64,000 bases of DNA from Thermomonas haemolytica. Lineage in GTDB: Bacteria; Pseudomonadota; Gammaproteobacteria; Xanthomonadales; Xanthomonadaceae. The notes beneath the pieces are model-generated. The model was not told the origin of the DNA. It worked only from the letters and a program-made list of their open reading frames with translations, and did no database searches. The DNA lies in assembly GCF_004346265.1 (NCBI RefSeq), contig NZ_SMAP01000005.1:62001-126000 (forward strand), written 5' to 3'. Numbering within the stretch: the first letter of the stretch is position 1; each line of letters opens with the position of its first letter. Position numbers and translations under genes: made by a program. Below are positions 47,221 to 60,540 of this stretch, one piece after another.

Positions 47221-47802
47221 TCAGCGCCCCCCTCCGGGGCACCAGTCCGCCAGCAGCGCGGCCGGGTCGGGGCGCTCGCGCTCGGGCGCGGCGACCTGCG
47301 GGGTGCCGATGGCAATCGTCCCGGCCAGTTCCTCATCCGCGGCCAGCCCCAGCGTGCCTTCCAGGAACGGGCGGTCGTAGGCCGGCCAGCCGGTCAGCCA
47401 TTGCGCGCCGAAGCCTTCGGCCTGCGCCGCCTGCAGCAGCAGCAGGCAGACGCAGGCGGCGGTGGCGCGGCGCTCGCTGTCCGGGATCTTTTCGTCCGAC
47501 CCCAGCCGCGTGACCACCGCCAGCGTCAGCGGCGGCAGGGTGAAGCGGGTACGCAGTTTTTCTTCCACCGCTGCACCCGCGTCCGGCTCGCGCTGGCGCA
47601 GGCGCGCGAGCGCGGCGTCGGCCAGCGCCGCGCGGGCAGGGCCTGCGATGCGCAGGAACCGGAACGGCACCCGCTTGCCGTGGTCGGGCACGCGCACGGC
47701 GGTGCGCAGGATGCGCAGCAGCTGCGCCTCGTCCGGGCCGGGTGCGGCGAGCTGGCGGGTGGGGACGGAGCGGCGGGCGTCGAGGGCGGCGAGGGTGAGC
47801 AT
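47221..47802 (-). CDS. Nitroreductase family protein (YdjA-like)
   Basis: 193 residues. FMN-binding residues at the start are LAALDARRSVPTRQL (RRSV) and VPDHGKRVPFRF (xPxHG). FGAQWLTGW and IGTPQVAAPERERP near the end match the YdjA/TdcF-type compact nitroreductases, which dimerise and use NAD(P)H. The substrate is unknown. An open frame continues upstream through pntAA on the other strand, but it is only a GC-rich shadow. The gene is divergent from pntAA with 81 bases between. Confidence 0.87.
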   Translation of the reverse strand: MLTLAALDARRSVPTRQLAAPGPDEAQLLRILRTAVRVPDHGKRVPFRFLRIAGPARAALADAALARLRQREPDAGAAVEEKLRTRFTLPPLTLAVVTRLGSDEKIPDSERRATAACVCLLLLQAAQAEGFGAQWLTGWPAYDRPFLEGTLGLAADEELAGTIAIGTPQVAAPERERPDPAALLADWCPGGGR

Positions 47803-47883
47803 GGGGAATCCGCGGGTGGGGACGGCCATGGTAGCCGCCGCATTCGGTAGGATGCGGGCAACACGGCGAAAGCGGGGGCGGCG

Positions 47884-48978
47884 ATGGCGGTGATCGTGGG
47901 CGTGGCGCGGGAGACGGCCGCAGGCGAGCGCAGGGTGGCACTCACGCCGGAGACCTGCCGCAAGCTGGTGGCGGCCGGGTGCACGGTGCAGGTGCAGCCG
48001 GGGCTGGGGGCGGGGGCGTTCTTCGCGGATGCGCTGTATGCCGAGGCCGGGGCCGCGCTGCGCGAGGACGCGCTGGCCGCCGCCGACCTGGTGCTGTGCG
48101 TGCAGCCGCCGCCGGCCGAAGTGATTGCCGCGCTCAAGCCTGGCGCGACCGTGGTCGGCCTCTTGCAGCCGCAGGCGGACGCGGCCCGCGGGCAAGCCAT
48201 CCGCGAACGCGGCCTGCTCGCCTTCCCGCTGGAACGGCTGCCGCGCACCACCCGCGCGCAGGCGATGGACGTGCTCAGCTCGCAGGCCGGCATGGCCGGC
48301 TACAAGGCGGTGCTGATCGCGGCCGAACTGGCGCCGCGGTTCTTCCCGATGCTCACCACCGCGGCCGGCACCATCCGCCCGTCGAAGGTGCTGGTGGTCG
48401 GTGCCGGCGTGGCCGGCTTGCAGGCGATCGCCACCGCCCGCCGCCTCGGCGCACAGGTGGAAGGCTTCGACGTGCGACCGGAGACGCGCGAGCAGATCGA
48501 ATCGCTGGGTGGCCGCTTCCTCGATCTGGGCGTGTCCGCCGCCGGCGAGGGCGGCTATGCGCGTGCATTGACCGACGAGGAGCGCGCCGAGCAGCAGCGC
48601 CGGCTGGGCGAGCACCTGAAGGGCATCGACGTGGTGGTGTGCACCGCCGCGGTCCCTGGGCGGCCGGCGCCGAAGATCCTGTCCGCGGCGATGGTGGACG
48701 GGATGAAGCCCGGCAGCGTGATCGTGGACCTGGCCGCGGAGACCGGCGGCAACTGCGAACTCACCCGTCCCGGCGAGCGCGTGGAGGTGGCCGGGGTCAC
48801 CATCGCCGGTCCGCTCAACCTGGCCTCGCTGGGCGCCCAGCACGCCAGCGAGATGTACGCGCGCAACCTCTACAACTTCGCCATGCTGCTGGTGAAGGAC
48901 GGCGCGCTGGCGTTCGACTGGGACGACGAGCTGCTGGCCAGGACGGTCTGGCCGGAGCGCACTGCCGCCGGCGCCTGA
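47884..48978 (+). CDS. pntAA: NAD(P) transhydrogenase subunit alpha part 1 (PntAA, NAD-binding domain I)
   Basis: 364 residues. Domain I of proton-translocating transhydrogenase, peripheral on the cytoplasmic face, binds NADH. It resembles alanine dehydrogenase: VGVARETAAGERRVALTP at the start, then VLVVGAGVAGLQAIATARRLGA (core VGAGVAGLQA). RQD-loop residues are near LSSQAGMAGYKAV. In three-gene systems domain I is normally followed at once by pntAB and pntB. Here those two lie 1.6 kb on, past three minus-strand genes. Confidence 0.94.
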   Translation: MAVIVGVARETAAGERRVALTPETCRKLVAAGCTVQVQPGLGAGAFFADALYAEAGAALREDALAAADLVLCVQPPPAEVIAALKPGATVVGLLQPQADAARGQAIRERGLLAFPLERLPRTTRAQAMDVLSSQAGMAGYKAVLIAAELAPRFFPMLTTAAGTIRPSKVLVVGAGVAGLQAIATARRLGAQVEGFDVRPETREQIESLGGRFLDLGVSAAGEGGYARALTDEERAEQQRRLGEHLKGIDVVVCTAAVPGRPAPKILSAAMVDGMKPGSVIVDLAAETGGNCELTRPGERVEVAGVTIAGPLNLASLGAQHASEMYARNLYNFAMLLVKDGALAFDWDDELLARTVWPERTAAGA

Positions 48979-49008
48979 GCGCGGCGGGCGCGCATGCCCG
49001 CGGCCGGC

Positions 49009-49467
49009 TCAGCGGCCGTCGGGGCGCGCCGGCGCGGGGTGCGCCCGGGCCCAGTCCGCGCGCTGCTGCGGGCTCATCTGCTGCCACTGGTCCATGAACG
49101 CGCGGCGGGCCTCCTTGTCCATCCCGCGCACCGCATGGAACACCGCGCGTGCCTGCTCGCGCTGCTCCGGCGTCATCGCTTCCCAGCGCTCGGCCCCGCT
49201 GCGGGCGCGGTCGCGCTGCGCCGGGGCCATCTGCTGCCAGCGCTGGGCGCGTTCCAGCATGCGCGCGCGTTCGTCCGGGTTGCCGTTCCAGCGGTCGCGC
49301 AGCGGTGCTACCAACGCATCGCGCTGGGCCTGGCTCAGCTTGTCCCACTCCGGATACGACGGCGCGGCAGCCGGCGTAGCCTGCTGGGCGAGGGCCAGCG
49401 CCGGCGATAGGGCCAGCGCCGGCGATAGGGCCAGCGAGAGGACGAGGGTCTGGGTCATGCGGGTCAT
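49009..49467 (-). CDS. DUF3106 domain exported protein
   Basis: 152 residues. The signal peptide is built from a repeated LSPALA unit (18-base DNA tandem repeat, 49393-49436) and ends ALAQQ. The mature part is charged and helical, with repeated R-x-x-W/M-x-x-M-x-P-x-x-R elements (RAQRWQQMAPAQRDRAR, AERWEAMTPEQREQAR, MDQWQQMSPQQRADWAR), the DUF3106 pattern, like a periplasmic helical sensor such as CpxP/Spy. It follows a sigma factor and a one-helix membrane protein. That trio recurs in beta- and gamma-proteobacteria, which suggests envelope-stress sensing (inference). Confidence 0.88.
   Translation of the reverse strand: MTRMTQTLVLSLALSPALALSPALALAQQATPAAAPSYPEWDKLSQAQRDALVAPLRDRWNGNPDERARMLERAQRWQQMAPAQRDRARSGAERWEAMTPEQREQARAVFHAVRGMDKEARRAFMDQWQQMSPQQRADWARAHPAPARPDGR
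49393..49436. repeat. 18-base tandem repeat inside a signal peptide
   Basis: The unit ggccagcgccggcgatag occurs twice head to tail (49393-49410 and 49411-49428), followed by eight bases of a third. It encodes LSPALA repeats in the hydrophobic core of the DUF3106 signal peptide on the minus strand. The length is a multiple of three, so slippage keeps the frame. Confidence 0.92.
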
Positions 49468-49473
49468 CGGGGC

Positions 49474-49884
49474 TTACTCCATGGCGACCCGGCGGGCATC
49501 GGAGGAGCCCAGCCAGGCATAGAACTCGGGGTCTTCGTCGAGCAGGGTGGACGGCGCGCGCGTGGTCTTGTGGGTGGGGGCCGTCGCCGCCGTGGTCACC
49601 GCCGGCGGCAGGGCGCCGGGGGCCTCCGAGGGCCCCGGCTGGAAATGCAGCCCCAGCGCCAGCGCGCACAGGGTGGCGAAACCGGCGGCGGCGAAATGCA
49701 GGCGATGCGCGCGGCGCGCGGCGGCCGGCTGCCCGCGCAGGGCGGCGTTGCGGCGCTGCGCCAATTGGGCCTGCACGCGCGGCGACAGCCGCTGCAGTGC
49801 CTCGGCGTGGCGCGCGCGCACGCTGGCGTCGAACAGCAGGTCGCGGCCTGCATCGCGGTCGGCGGAAGAAGTCGGGCGGGTCAT
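49474..49884 (-). CDS. One-helix membrane protein between sigma factor and DUF3106 gene (DUF3619-like position)
   Basis: 136 residues. The cytoplasmic N-terminus is Arg/Ala-rich (residues 1-60: RARHAEALQRLSPRVQAQL), then one membrane helix (about 65-83, FAAAGFATLCALALGL), then a Pro/Thr-rich periplasmic tail ending DEDPEFYAWLGSSDARR. This topology suits an anti-sigma factor, though I see no zinc HxxxCxxC motif. The equivalent slot in beta-proteobacteria holds DUF3619 proteins. It overlaps the sigma factor stop by four bases. Confidence 0.8.
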   Translation of the reverse strand: MTRPTSSADRDAGRDLLFDASVRARHAEALQRLSPRVQAQLAQRRNAALRGQPAAARRAHRLHFAAAGFATLCALALGLHFQPGPSEAPGALPPAVTTAATAPTHKTTRAPSTLLDEDPEFYAWLGSSDARRVAME

Positions 49885-50459
49885 CGGAAGTCCTCCAGTT
49901 GCGCCTGCAGCGCCGCGCGCGCGCGTGACAGGTGGGTTTTCACCGAGCCCTCGCTGCAACCCATGATGCGGGCGGTCTCGGCCACGTCCAGCTCCTCCAG
50001 CACGCGCAGGGTGAAGGCTTCGCGCTGGCGCGCGGGCAGCCGGCGCAGGGCGCTGCCGATCCGCTGCCAGGCCTCCTGGCCGTCGTGCTGGCGGGACGGG
50101 TCCGGGCTGTCGTCGTCGGCCCAGTCCAGCGGCTCGCCGTCGCGGTCGCTGCTGCCCGGCAGCAGCCAGCGCAGGCGGAACAGGCCGCGCCGCTGCATGT
50201 CGGTCATGCGGTTACACAGGATGCTCCAGAACAGTGGCGACCATTCCGATGCCGGGCGGTCACGGTAGCCCAGCATCTTCAGCATCGCGTCCTGCACCGC
50301 GTCGAGGGCGTCGTCGCGGTGGCGCAGGCCGAGCTCGGCGAAGCGGAAGGCGCGCGCTTCGATCGCGCGCAGGAACTCCTCCAGCGTGGCCGGACCGGTG
50401 GCGGGCGGCGGTGATTCGGCGTTCACCGGCGCAAGCTTAGCGGGAGCAAGCAGCAGCAT
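49881..50459 (-). CDS. ECF-type RNA polymerase sigma factor
   Basis: About 192 residues. Region 2 is recognisable as DDALDAVQDAMLKMLGY (region 2.1-2.2, core polymerase contact) and FWSILCNRMTDMQRR. Region 4 is LPARQREAFTLRVLEELDVAE followed by the helix-turn-helix ARIMGCSEGSVKTHLSRARAAL. The start is uncertain: ATG at 50459, or a GTG 11 codons in (50426) that removes a Leu/Ala-rich stretch. First gene of the three-gene cassette that separates pntAA from pntAB. The target promoters are not evident. Confidence 0.9.
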   Translation of the reverse strand: MLLLAPAKLAPVNAESPPPATGPATLEEFLRAIEARAFRFAELGLRHRDDALDAVQDAMLKMLGYRDRPASEWSPLFWSILCNRMTDMQRRGLFRLRWLLPGSSDRDGEPLDWADDDSPDPSRQHDGQEAWQRIGSALRRLPARQREAFTLRVLEELDVAETARIMGCSEGSVKTHLSRARAALQAQLEDFR

Positions 50460-50579
50460 GGCGATCCCAGGTGCGCGGGCCAGGCGGGAGTGCGTGGCCG
50501 TGGCAGGGAAACGCATGCGCCCGGGCGCGGTTGACATGCGGTTGCCCGGCCGGCGTGGCATGCCGTGCCGGGGCGTGTT

Positions 50580-50608
50580 TATGATGCGGGCAGGCAACCG
50601 GGGAGGTG
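50580..50608 (+). promoter_or_regulatory. Possible -10 element and ribosome site for pntAB-pntB
   Basis: TATGAT (50580-50585) lies 27 bases before the pntAB GTG, and the strong site ggggaggt (50601-50608) directly precedes it. A TTGACA at 50531 is too far upstream to pair with this -10, so the -35 is unclear. Its presence fits separate transcription of pntAB-pntB from pntAA. Confidence 0.4.
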
Positions 50609-50612
50609 GGCT

Positions 50613-50909
50613 GTGGGCGACGGTTTCGTGGCGCTGTACATCTTCATGCTCGCGGCGATCGCCGGGCACGTGATCATCAGCCGGGTGCCGGTGATCCTGC
50701 ATACCCCGCTGATGTCCGGTTCCAACTTCATCCACGGGATCGTGTTGATCGGCGCGATGGTGGTGCTCGGGCACGCCGACACCCCGGCCGAGCAAGCGCT
50801 CGGGTTCGTTGCGGTGCTGCTGGGCGCGGGCAACGCCGCCGGCGGCTACGTGGTCACCGAACGCATGCTGGAGATGTTCAAGTCCAGCAAGCAGGAGGGC
50901 GGCAAGTGA
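50613..50909 (+). CDS. pntAB: NAD(P) transhydrogenase subunit alpha part 2 (PntAB, membrane domain)
   Basis: 98 residues, three membrane helices. VALYIFMLAAIAGHVIISRVP (core FMLAAIAGHVII) and NAAGGYVVTERMLEMFKS match the split alpha-2 subunit of Rhodospirillum-type transhydrogenases. The GTG start is chosen because ggaggt lies six bases upstream; longer readings would pass through the promoter region. With PntB it forms the proton channel. The stop overlaps the pntB start (GTGA). Confidence 0.93.
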   Translation: MGDGFVALYIFMLAAIAGHVIISRVPVILHTPLMSGSNFIHGIVLIGAMVVLGHADTPAEQALGFVAVLLGAGNAAGGYVVTERMLEMFKSSKQEGGK

Positions 50910-52294
50910 GCGTGCTGGCCTTGGTGAAGCTGAGCTATTTCGTCGCTGCCACCCTGTTCCTGCTCGGCCTGCAGCGCATGGCCAGCCCGAAGACCGCGCG
51001 CAGCGGCATCCAGTGGGCGGGCGTGGGCATGCTGCTGGCGACCTTCGCCACCTTCTTCCTGCCGGGGATGCACAACCTGGCGCTGATGGCGGTGGCCATC
51101 GTGCTCGGGGTCGCGCTGAACTGGGCCTGGGGCAAGAAGGTGGCGATCACCGACATGCCGCAGATGGTGGCGCTGTTCAACGGCATGGGCGGCGGCAGTG
51201 CGGCCGCGATCGGCGCGATGGAGCTGGTGCGCTGGAGCGCGGCCGGCAGGGACGATGGCCGGGTGGCGGCGGTGCTGGCGGTGGTCGGCGCGCTGATCGG
51301 CGCGGTCTCGCTGACCGGCTCGGTGATCGCCTGGGCCAAGCTCGACGGGCGCATGGACAAGCGCTACACCTTCCCCGGCCAGCAGTGGTTCAACGCGCTG
51401 GTCGCCGTCGCCGCGGTGGCCTGCGGGGCGATGGCGCTGCACACCCTGGCGCTGCCGTGGATCGTCGCCTTCTTCGTGCTGGCGCTCGCGCTGGGCGTGC
51501 TGATGACGCTGCCGATCGGCGGCGCCGACATGCCGGTGGTGATCTCGCTGTACAACGCCTTCACCGGCCTGGCGGTGGCGTTCGAAGGCTACGTGCTGGG
51601 CAACGAGGCGCTGATCATCGCCGGCACCATGGTCGGCGCGGCCGGCATGCTGCTGACGCGGCTGATGGCCAAGGCGATGAACCGGTCGATCAAGAGCGTG
51701 CTGTTCTCGAACTTCGGCGGCGCGGCGGCCGGCGGGCAGGCCATCGCCGGCAGCATGAAACCGATCGAGGCGGCCGACGTGGCGGCGTTGATGGCCTATG
51801 CCGAGCGCGTGGTGATCGTGCCCGGCTACGGCATGGCGGTGGCGCAGGCCCAGCACAAGATCTGGGAGCTGACCCAGCGCCTGCTCGCGCGCGGGGTGAA
51901 GGTGAAGTTCGCGATCCACCCGGTGGCCGGGCGCATGCCCGGGCACATGAACGTGCTGCTGGCCGAGGCCGGCGTGCCTTACGACTTGATCGCGGACATG
52001 GACGACATCAACCCGGAGTTCCCCAACACCGACGTCGCGCTGGTGATCGGCGCCAACGACGTGGTGAACCCGGTGGCGAAGACCGACCCGTCCAGCCCGA
52101 TCTACGGCATGCCGATCCTCGACGTGGTCAGCGCCAGAAACGTCATCGTGATCAAGCGCGGCAAGGGCACGGGCTTTGCCGGGATCGAGAACGCGCTGTT
52201 CTACGCCGACAACACGCGCATGCTGTACGGCGACGGCGCGGAGATGGCCAATGCGCTGGTCAGCGAGCTGAAGGCGCTGGACGGCGGCCACTGA
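50906..52294 (+). CDS. pntB: NAD(P) transhydrogenase subunit beta
   Basis: 462 residues from a GTG start coupled to pntAB. About nine membrane helices (residues 1-270), then domain III, which binds NADP(H): IVPGYGMAVAQAQH (GYGMA), HPVAGRMPGHMNVLLAEA, GANDVVNPVAKTDP and VIKRGKGTGFAGIEN are all family hallmarks. The enzyme uses the proton gradient to make NADPH from NADH, which would feed glutathione and peroxide reduction. Its last 35 bases overlap the convergent small membrane-protein gene. Confidence 0.97.
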   Translation: MSVLALVKLSYFVAATLFLLGLQRMASPKTARSGIQWAGVGMLLATFATFFLPGMHNLALMAVAIVLGVALNWAWGKKVAITDMPQMVALFNGMGGGSAAAIGAMELVRWSAAGRDDGRVAAVLAVVGALIGAVSLTGSVIAWAKLDGRMDKRYTFPGQQWFNALVAVAAVACGAMALHTLALPWIVAFFVLALALGVLMTLPIGGADMPVVISLYNAFTGLAVAFEGYVLGNEALIIAGTMVGAAGMLLTRLMAKAMNRSIKSVLFSNFGGAAAGGQAIAGSMKPIEAADVAALMAYAERVVIVPGYGMAVAQAQHKIWELTQRLLARGVKVKFAIHPVAGRMPGHMNVLLAEAGVPYDLIADMDDINPEFPNTDVALVIGANDVVNPVAKTDPSSPIYGMPILDVVSARNVIVIKRGKGTGFAGIENALFYADNTRMLYGDGAEMANALVSELKALDGGH

Positions 52295-52697
52295 CGCCGG
52301 CCCAGGCCGCGACCAGCACCCCGAGCGCGAACAGCAGCAGGTCGGCGCGGTCGATGGCCAGCCCGGCCAGCAGCCAGGCGTAGCCAGGGCCGATCAGCAG
52401 AGCCGATTGCCACGGCCGGATGCCGAAGTTCTGCCCGACCTGCCCGGCGACGATCAGGAAATTGGCAGCCACCACCACCGCCAGCGTGGCCAGCACCGCC
52501 CAGCCGGCGCGCGCCGGCCCGGCCGGCCAGCGCGCCATGCGCAGCAGCAGCACCATGTCCAGCGCGGCCAGCGGGGCCAGCCAGGCGCATTGCCGGTCCA
52601 GCGCCAGCGCCACCAGCATCCAGGCCGCGGCGAAGCCGGTCGCGCCCAGTGCCAGCAGGGGCAGGGCATACCAGCGGGGCGCGGACGTGGGCGGCAT
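52260..52697 (-). CDS. Small membrane protein of unknown function
   Basis: 145 residues, four hydrophobic segments (about 11-35, 40-53, 64-84, 105-135), Arg/Pro at the ends. I recognise no family. Its start ATG at 52697 gives MPPTSAPRWYALPLL; codon usage and amino acid content look normal for the genome. It overlaps the end of pntB by 35 bases tail to tail, which is much for this genome, so the true stop or the gene itself is less certain than its neighbours. Divergent from sufT. Confidence 0.6.
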   Translation of the reverse strand: MPPTSAPRWYALPLLALGATGFAAAWMLVALALDRQCAWLAPLAALDMVLLLRMARWPAGPARAGWAVLATLAVVVAANFLIVAGQVGQNFGIRPWQSALLIGPGYAWLLAGLAIDRADLLLFALGVLVAAWAGVSGRRPAPSAR

Positions 52698-52818
52698 GGC
52701 AACGGGATCCGGGGAGGGCGGGCGATGATCCCATCGCGGCTGCAGACGGGCAATGGGATTGGGACTAGAATGGTACGGATTATCGAATCACCGTCCCCCT
52801 TCGCCCTTACGCCCATTC

Positions 52819-53373
52819 ATGTATTCCCGCAGCAGCGAACCCGTCCGTTTCGAGCGTGATTGCGCCGCCGTGCTGGTGCCGCAGGGCGATGAGGTGACCC
52901 TGCCGGCCGGCACCGTGGGCTACATCACCCAGGCACTGGGCGGCAGCTGGACGGTCTTCGTGGAAGGCAACCTGATGCGGATCGCCGGCAAGGACGGCGA
53001 TGCCATCGGCAAGCCGCCCGTCGAGCCGCTGGCGCTGCCGGAAGGGGCCACCGACGAGGACGTCGAGCGCGTGGTCTGGGAGCAGCTGCGCACCTGCTTC
53101 GATCCCGAGATCCCGGTCAACATCGTCGAATTGGGGCTGGTGTATCTGGCCGAACTCTACCGACCGGAGAGTGGCGAGGGGCGCGGAGTGCGGGTGCGGA
53201 TGACCCTGACCGCTCCCGGTTGCGGAATGGGCGACATCCTGGTCAGCGATGTGCGCAGCAAGCTGGAGCAGATCCCGACCGTCACCGAGACCGACATCGA
53301 GTTGGTGTTCGACCCGCCGTGGAACCAGACCATGATGTCGGACGTGGCCAAGCTCGAGACCGGGATGTTCTGA
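52819..53373 (+). CDS. sufT: Fe-S cluster assembly protein SufT (putative)
   Basis: 184 residues. N-terminal SufT extension of about 75 residues, then a MIP18/DUF59 domain: EQLRTCFDPEIPVNIVELGLVY (core CFDPEIPVNIVELG) with the conserved Cys, and LTAPGCGMGDILVSDV with the second Cys. SufT helps mature Fe-S proteins, and MIP18 is the eukaryotic counterpart. No sufBCD genes are near, so it stands alone. A TAGAAT at 52766-52771 is a possible -10 element. Confidence 0.92.
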   Translation: MYSRSSEPVRFERDCAAVLVPQGDEVTLPAGTVGYITQALGGSWTVFVEGNLMRIAGKDGDAIGKPPVEPLALPEGATDEDVERVVWEQLRTCFDPEIPVNIVELGLVYLAELYRPESGEGRGVRVRMTLTAPGCGMGDILVSDVRSKLEQIPTVTETDIELVFDPPWNQTMMSDVAKLETGMF

Positions 53374-56027
<2,654 letters not shown>

Positions 56028-56055
56028 TCCGTCCGGATTTCCGGCGCATCATCCC

Positions 56056-56084
56056 GACCCCGGCTTCGGCCGGGGTCGTTTTTT
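56056..56084 (+). terminator. Rho-independent terminator of the M4 protease gene
   Basis: A perfect nine-base stem, GACCCCGGC with GCCGGGGTC, around a TTCG tetraloop, followed by a run of six T (56079-56084). It starts 29 bases after the protease stop. This is the clearest terminator in the window. Confidence 0.93.
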
Positions 56085-56147
56085 GTGGGCAGGCAGGAAG
56101 TCAGGAGGGCGCCGACCCGCGCGGTGGGTGCGCGGCCTGGCGGGCGC

Positions 56148-56645
56148 TTAGTCGATTTCCTCGAAGCGGTTGGCTTCGACGTTCTTGCGGACCCGGGCCG
56201 GGTCCCAGATGCGTCCGTTCATGGCGATGTACACGCCCTCGGGCAGGCACTGCACGGCGCCGATCGCGCAGCCGATGTTGAACTCCGCGTCCGAGCCGCG
56301 GAAGCGGGCCGGGCTGAGCGCGCCGGTCAGCACGATGGTCTTGCCGGCGAGGCCGGCCAGCACCCGCGCGGTCTGCACCATGGTGTCGGTGCCGTGGGTC
56401 ACCAGCACGTGGCGGGTGGGCTGGGCGGCGATGGTGGCGCGGATCAGCTCGCGGTCGTCGTCGCTGATGTGCAGCGAATCCTTGCGCAGGATCGGGATGA
56501 TGGCGAAGCGGAAGTTCACCCCCAGCTCGCGCAGGATCATGCCGATCTGCGGCTCGCCGATCTGGTAATCCGACTTGTCGTCGAAGTAGATCTTGTCGAT
56601 GGTGCCGCCGGTGGTGACGATGAGCAGGTTGTCCATGCCCGCCAT
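56148..56645 (-). CDS. Asparaginase N-terminal-domain protein (stand-alone)
   Basis: 165 residues, about half of a normal L-asparaginase. The active-site threonines are present: IVTTGGTIDKIYFDD (TGGTI) and VTHGTDTMVQTARVL (HGTDTM, with the Thr-Asp pair). GVYIAMNGRIWD is also family-typical. The C-terminal domain that completes the substrate pocket and tetramer is missing, and the frame ends cleanly in RFEEID. Proteins of this length recur in xanthomonads (from memory), so it is likely a real subfamily rather than a fresh truncation. Start 56645 or 56636. Confidence 0.85.
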   Translation of the reverse strand: MAGMDNLLIVTTGGTIDKIYFDDKSDYQIGEPQIGMILRELGVNFRFAIIPILRKDSLHISDDDRELIRATIAAQPTRHVLVTHGTDTMVQTARVLAGLAGKTIVLTGALSPARFRGSDAEFNIGCAIGAVQCLPEGVYIAMNGRIWDPARVRKNVEANRFEEID

Positions 56646-56666
56646 TGTCCCCGAAAACCCGGCTGC

Positions 56667-58246
56667 TTACAGCGGCAGTGGCAGTTGCAGCAGCGCCAGC
56701 AGGGGTTCCAGCAGCAGGCCGTAGGCCAGCGCGCGCGCGGTGTCGGCGCGCAGCGGCTGGCGCACCTGGGCGGCACTGGCGGTGCGCACGCTGCGTTCAG
56801 CACGGTGGAACTCCAGGCAGGCCGGGTCGAACGCCAGCCCGCAGTCGTCCAGCAGGGCGCTGATGCGGGCCTCGGGCGAGGCCAGCAGTTCTTCGTACAC
56901 GTGCAGGTGGATGCGCGCCGGGTCGCGCGCACGCCACTGCTGCATCGCGTGCGCGCAGCCCTGCATGTACAGCGCGATGTCGGCCATGTCGTTGGCGAAA
57001 TGCGGCTGGCTGTAGAACTGCTGCTTGAAGCACGACCACGCGGTTTCCAGCGGGTCGCGGCGGGTCTCGATGATGGTCGCGCCGGGCAGCATGGCGCGCA
57101 GGATGCCGGCGTGCTTCCAGTTGTCCGGCTGCTTGTCGGTGTGGCGCGGCCGCCGCTGGCGCCAGCGCGCGGTACGCGCGAGGTACTCGCGGCCCAGCCG
57201 GTGCCAGTCTGCGGCGCTGGCCTGCGGCACCCACTGCGGATAGGGCTGGCCGCGGCGCTGCGACTCCTGCTGGATCACGATCCCGAGATCGGGCAGCTCG
57301 CTGGCACCCTCGACCTCCGGGTGCGCCGCCAGGATCTGCTCGAACAGGGTCGAGCCCGAGCGCGGCAGGCCGACGAGGAAGATGACCTCCTCGCCCAGCC
57401 GTGGATCCAGCGGCGCGGGCAAGGTGGCGGTCGCTTCGAGTGCCTGCTGCAGGTAGGCGCGGAAGGCATCGGCGCTCCACGGCGTCAGCTGCTTCTGCAG
57501 GGTGTTGGCGGCGGAGAACGCGGCCAGCGCCTCGGGATGGCGGCCGCGGTCCTCCTCGAGCTTGCCCAGCGCGTGCCCCATCGCGATGCGGTCGCTGGCG
57601 GCCACGTCGGCGCGTTGCAGCTGCGCGCGCAGGGCCTCGGCGTCGGATGCGTCCAGCGGCACCGTCTTGATGTTGGACAGCCCGCGCCAGGCATCCCCGC
57701 AGGCCGGATGCACCGCCAGCGCGGCGCGGTAGTGGCCGGCGGCCTCGTCGAAGCGCCCGGCGTGCACCAGCGCATCGCCCAGCAGCACGCGCGGCGGCAG
57801 CGCCTGCGGCGCCAGGGCGCAGGCCTGCTCCAGCGCGGCGATCGCGGCCTCGGTCTCGCCCTGCTGTTGCAGGTTGCGGCCGAGGTTGAACCAGGCGCTC
57901 ATCAGGCGCGGATCGCGTGCCACCGCGTGCCGCCAGCCGGCCAGCGCCGCGTCCATATCGCCCATCGCGGCGTGCGTGGTCGCCAGGTCGCTGTGCAGCA
58001 GGGCATCGTCCGGGGCCAACGCCAGCGCACGCTGCAGGGTCTGGCGGGCGGCGGCCAGCTGACGCTGCTGCATCAGGACGATGGCCAGATAGCGCAGCGG
58101 CTCGGGGTGGCCGGGGGCCTGCCCGACGGCTTGCTCCAGCAATTGCCGCGCGCGCTGCGGCTGGCCGTCGCGCAGGGCGCGTGCGCCGGCGTGCACCATC
58201 GCCACCACCGCCGGCGGCAGGCCGGCCATGCGGGGATCCGGGGCCG

Positions 58247-58250
<4 letters not shown>
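56667..58250 (-). CDS. TPR-repeat sulfotransferase
   Basis: 527 residues. The N-terminal half (to about residue 250) is a run of about six TPR units (RALALAPDDALLHSDLATTHA, AWFNLGRNLQQQGETEAAIAALEQA). The C-terminal half is a P-loop sulfotransferase: FLVGLPRSGSTLFEQILAAHP holds the 5'-phosphosulfate loop (PRSGST), and ATIIETRRDPLETAWSCF the 3'-phosphate-binding Arg/Ser. It transfers sulfate from PAPS to an unknown protein or sugar acceptor. The start is the ATG overlapping the DUF2069 stop (ATGA). Confidence 0.92.
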
Positions 58251-60535
<2,285 letters not shown>

Positions 60536-60540
60536 AGCCG

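Noticed and set aside
47803-48843. Open frame fusing the nitroreductase to upstream sequence antisense to pntAA
   Set aside because: The part upstream of MLTLAALDARR is a shadow of pntAA; the nitroreductase N-terminus begins at 47802.
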